Source: Chelydra serpentina (lineage: Eukaryota; Chordata; Testudines; Chelydridae). Taken from it: a stretch of 64,000 nt of DNA. The position numbers and the translations under genes were made by a program. Under the pieces are notes generated by a model. The model was not told the DNA's origin. It saw nothing but the letters and a program-made list of their open reading frames with translations, and made no database searches. Below are positions 63,280 to 64,000 of this stretch, one piece after another. Every line of letters starts with the position of its first letter. The first letter of the stretch is position 1. The DNA lies in NCBI GenBank assembly GCA_037349315.1, contig JBAIAC010000579.1, forward strand, positions 119,669 through 183,668. Direction: 5' to 3'.

Positions 63280-64000
63280 CTTTCTTCTCCCCCGGACTTT
63301 CCTGGCTCCCAGGGGACGCTCCACCCCCCACGTGTCCCACTGTCCTTCCCCCGCCCGCAGCTCCGGCTCGTCCCCCCGCCGCCCCCGGCCCCACACAGGG
63401 GAACCCCCCGGCCCCAGGCTCTGTCCCCACCCGGGTCCTGGCGGGGCCGGGGCCGAGCCCGGCTGCAGCTGAGCCCAGCAGCTCCGCGATCGCCCCGGCG
63501 GCTCCAGCGCTGCCGGCAAACACGGGACCCCCCAGGGAGCCGCTGCTCGGCCCCGCCCCCGGCTCCCAATGGAGCCAGAGCCCCGCCCCCAGGCGCTGCC
63601 CCGCCCCTGGGCTGTGCCAGAGCCCCGCCCCCAGCCGCTGCCCCGCCCCCGGGCTGTGCCATAGCCCCGCCCCCAGGCGCTGCCCCGCCCCCGGCTCCCA
63701 ATGGAGCCAGAGCCCCGCCCCAAGGAGCTGCCCCGCCCCCTGCCTGTGCCAGAGCCCCGCCCCCAGGAGCTGCCCCGCCCCCAGGCTCCAGGCTTTGTCT
63801 CCCGGCTCCCTGGGGCTCGCACTGAGCATGCGCAGTAACAGCTGTTACCACTCTCTTGGAGCTGAGCTGAAGAGGGCGGAAGCGGCTCCCGGGGCAGGCT
63901 GGGAGATGTAGTTCCTGGCGCTCCTGAAGGGACCGGAAGTGACGTCGCGAACGCGCCGTTGAAGATTTTTGTGCCTCGCGGCTCTGGGCATGCGCAGATC
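63280..64000. promoter_or_regulatory. CpG island at the right edge, probable (bidirectional) promoter
   Basis: CpG-dense DNA with, from left to right, many CCCCGCCCC boxes, an NRF1-type CATGCGCAG (63829), the reverse of ACTACATCTCCCAGC (about 63894-63914), ACCGGAAGTGACGTC (63931) and GGGCATGCGCAGATC at the edge. The last 160 bases are the reverse complement arrangement of the KRAB promoter at 35985-36165, so a plus-strand gene may start just beyond the window. Confidence 0.65.
63540..63790. repeat. GC-box minisatellite with CCAAT elements
   Basis: Tandem, irregular units of AGCCCCGCCCCCAGG(C/A)GCTG and CCCCGCCCC, with two copies of GGCTCCCAATGGAGCCAG. Each CCCCGCCCC is a potential Sp1/KLF site. 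Confidence 0.85.

Noticed and set aside
62449..63851. Minus-strand frames of up to 457 codons at the right edge
   Set aside because: They run through a CA microsatellite and a GC-box minisatellite; the cysteine/valine and glycine/arginine-rich text is repeat-derived.

Overview
This window is vertebrate nuclear DNA, most likely from a turtle. The evidence is several CR1 non-LTR retrotransposons with the typical ATTCTATG-type 3' end, two copies of a tRNA-headed SINE with a CR1-like tail (the Cry / tortoise Pol III SINE type known from cryptodiran turtles), hAT-type DNA transposons, a gamma-type endogenous retrovirus, split KRAB exons and nuclear tRNA genes with eukaryotic introns. There is no bacterial gene organisation. 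Most long open frames here are satellite, transposon or CpG-island artefacts.

Layout. 1-9.4 kb is non-coding, AT-rich and intron-like, with old CR1, SINE and inverted-repeat elements. 9.5-11.6 kb is a CpG island that may carry the first coding exon of an unrecognised minus-strand gene (9740-9997); it is interrupted by an LTR-like block and followed by a hAT element with a perfect 8-bp target duplication. 12.7-14.9 kb is the best CR1 copy, with its reverse transcriptase broken by one frameshift and one stop. 15.8-32.2 kb and 46.1-61.9 kb form a scrambled tRNA gene cluster of about 32 recognisable loci. Roughly ten are structurally intact: Arg-CCT, Arg-TCT, Lys-TTT, Gln-CTG, intron-containing Ile-TAT, Thr-AGT, Ser-TGA, Ser-GCT, Ser-AGA and a Gly-type body with a TCT anticodon. 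The rest are decayed. Inside the cluster lies a 3.2-kb array of about 57 copies of a 57-bp unit whose core is a CACGTG E-box, with a smaller array of the same unit at 61.9-62.5 kb.

Between the two tRNA zones are the first two coding exons of a minus-strand KRAB gene (34.3 and 33.7 kb) with a CpG-island promoter at 35.6-36.6 kb but no zinc fingers in the window, then a 6.66-kb minus-strand provirus (37.2-43.9 kb). The provirus has 382-bp LTRs, a primer-binding site matching tRNA-Arg(TCG), a triplicated leader/gag start, a gutted pol and a truncated env. The KRAB 5' region recurs in part at 48.6 kb and 62.5 kb, and its core promoter recurs inverted at the right edge.

The unifying theme is repeated direct and inverted duplication of tRNA-bearing segments, satellite units and KRAB 5' flanks. 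The least ordinary signals are the E-box satellite with an 18-unit higher-order period, tRNA bodies with shifted anticodons (Gly to TCT, Val to GAC, Phe to GAT, Tyr to GGA), and the mosaic provirus. I found no coherent new multi-gene system.
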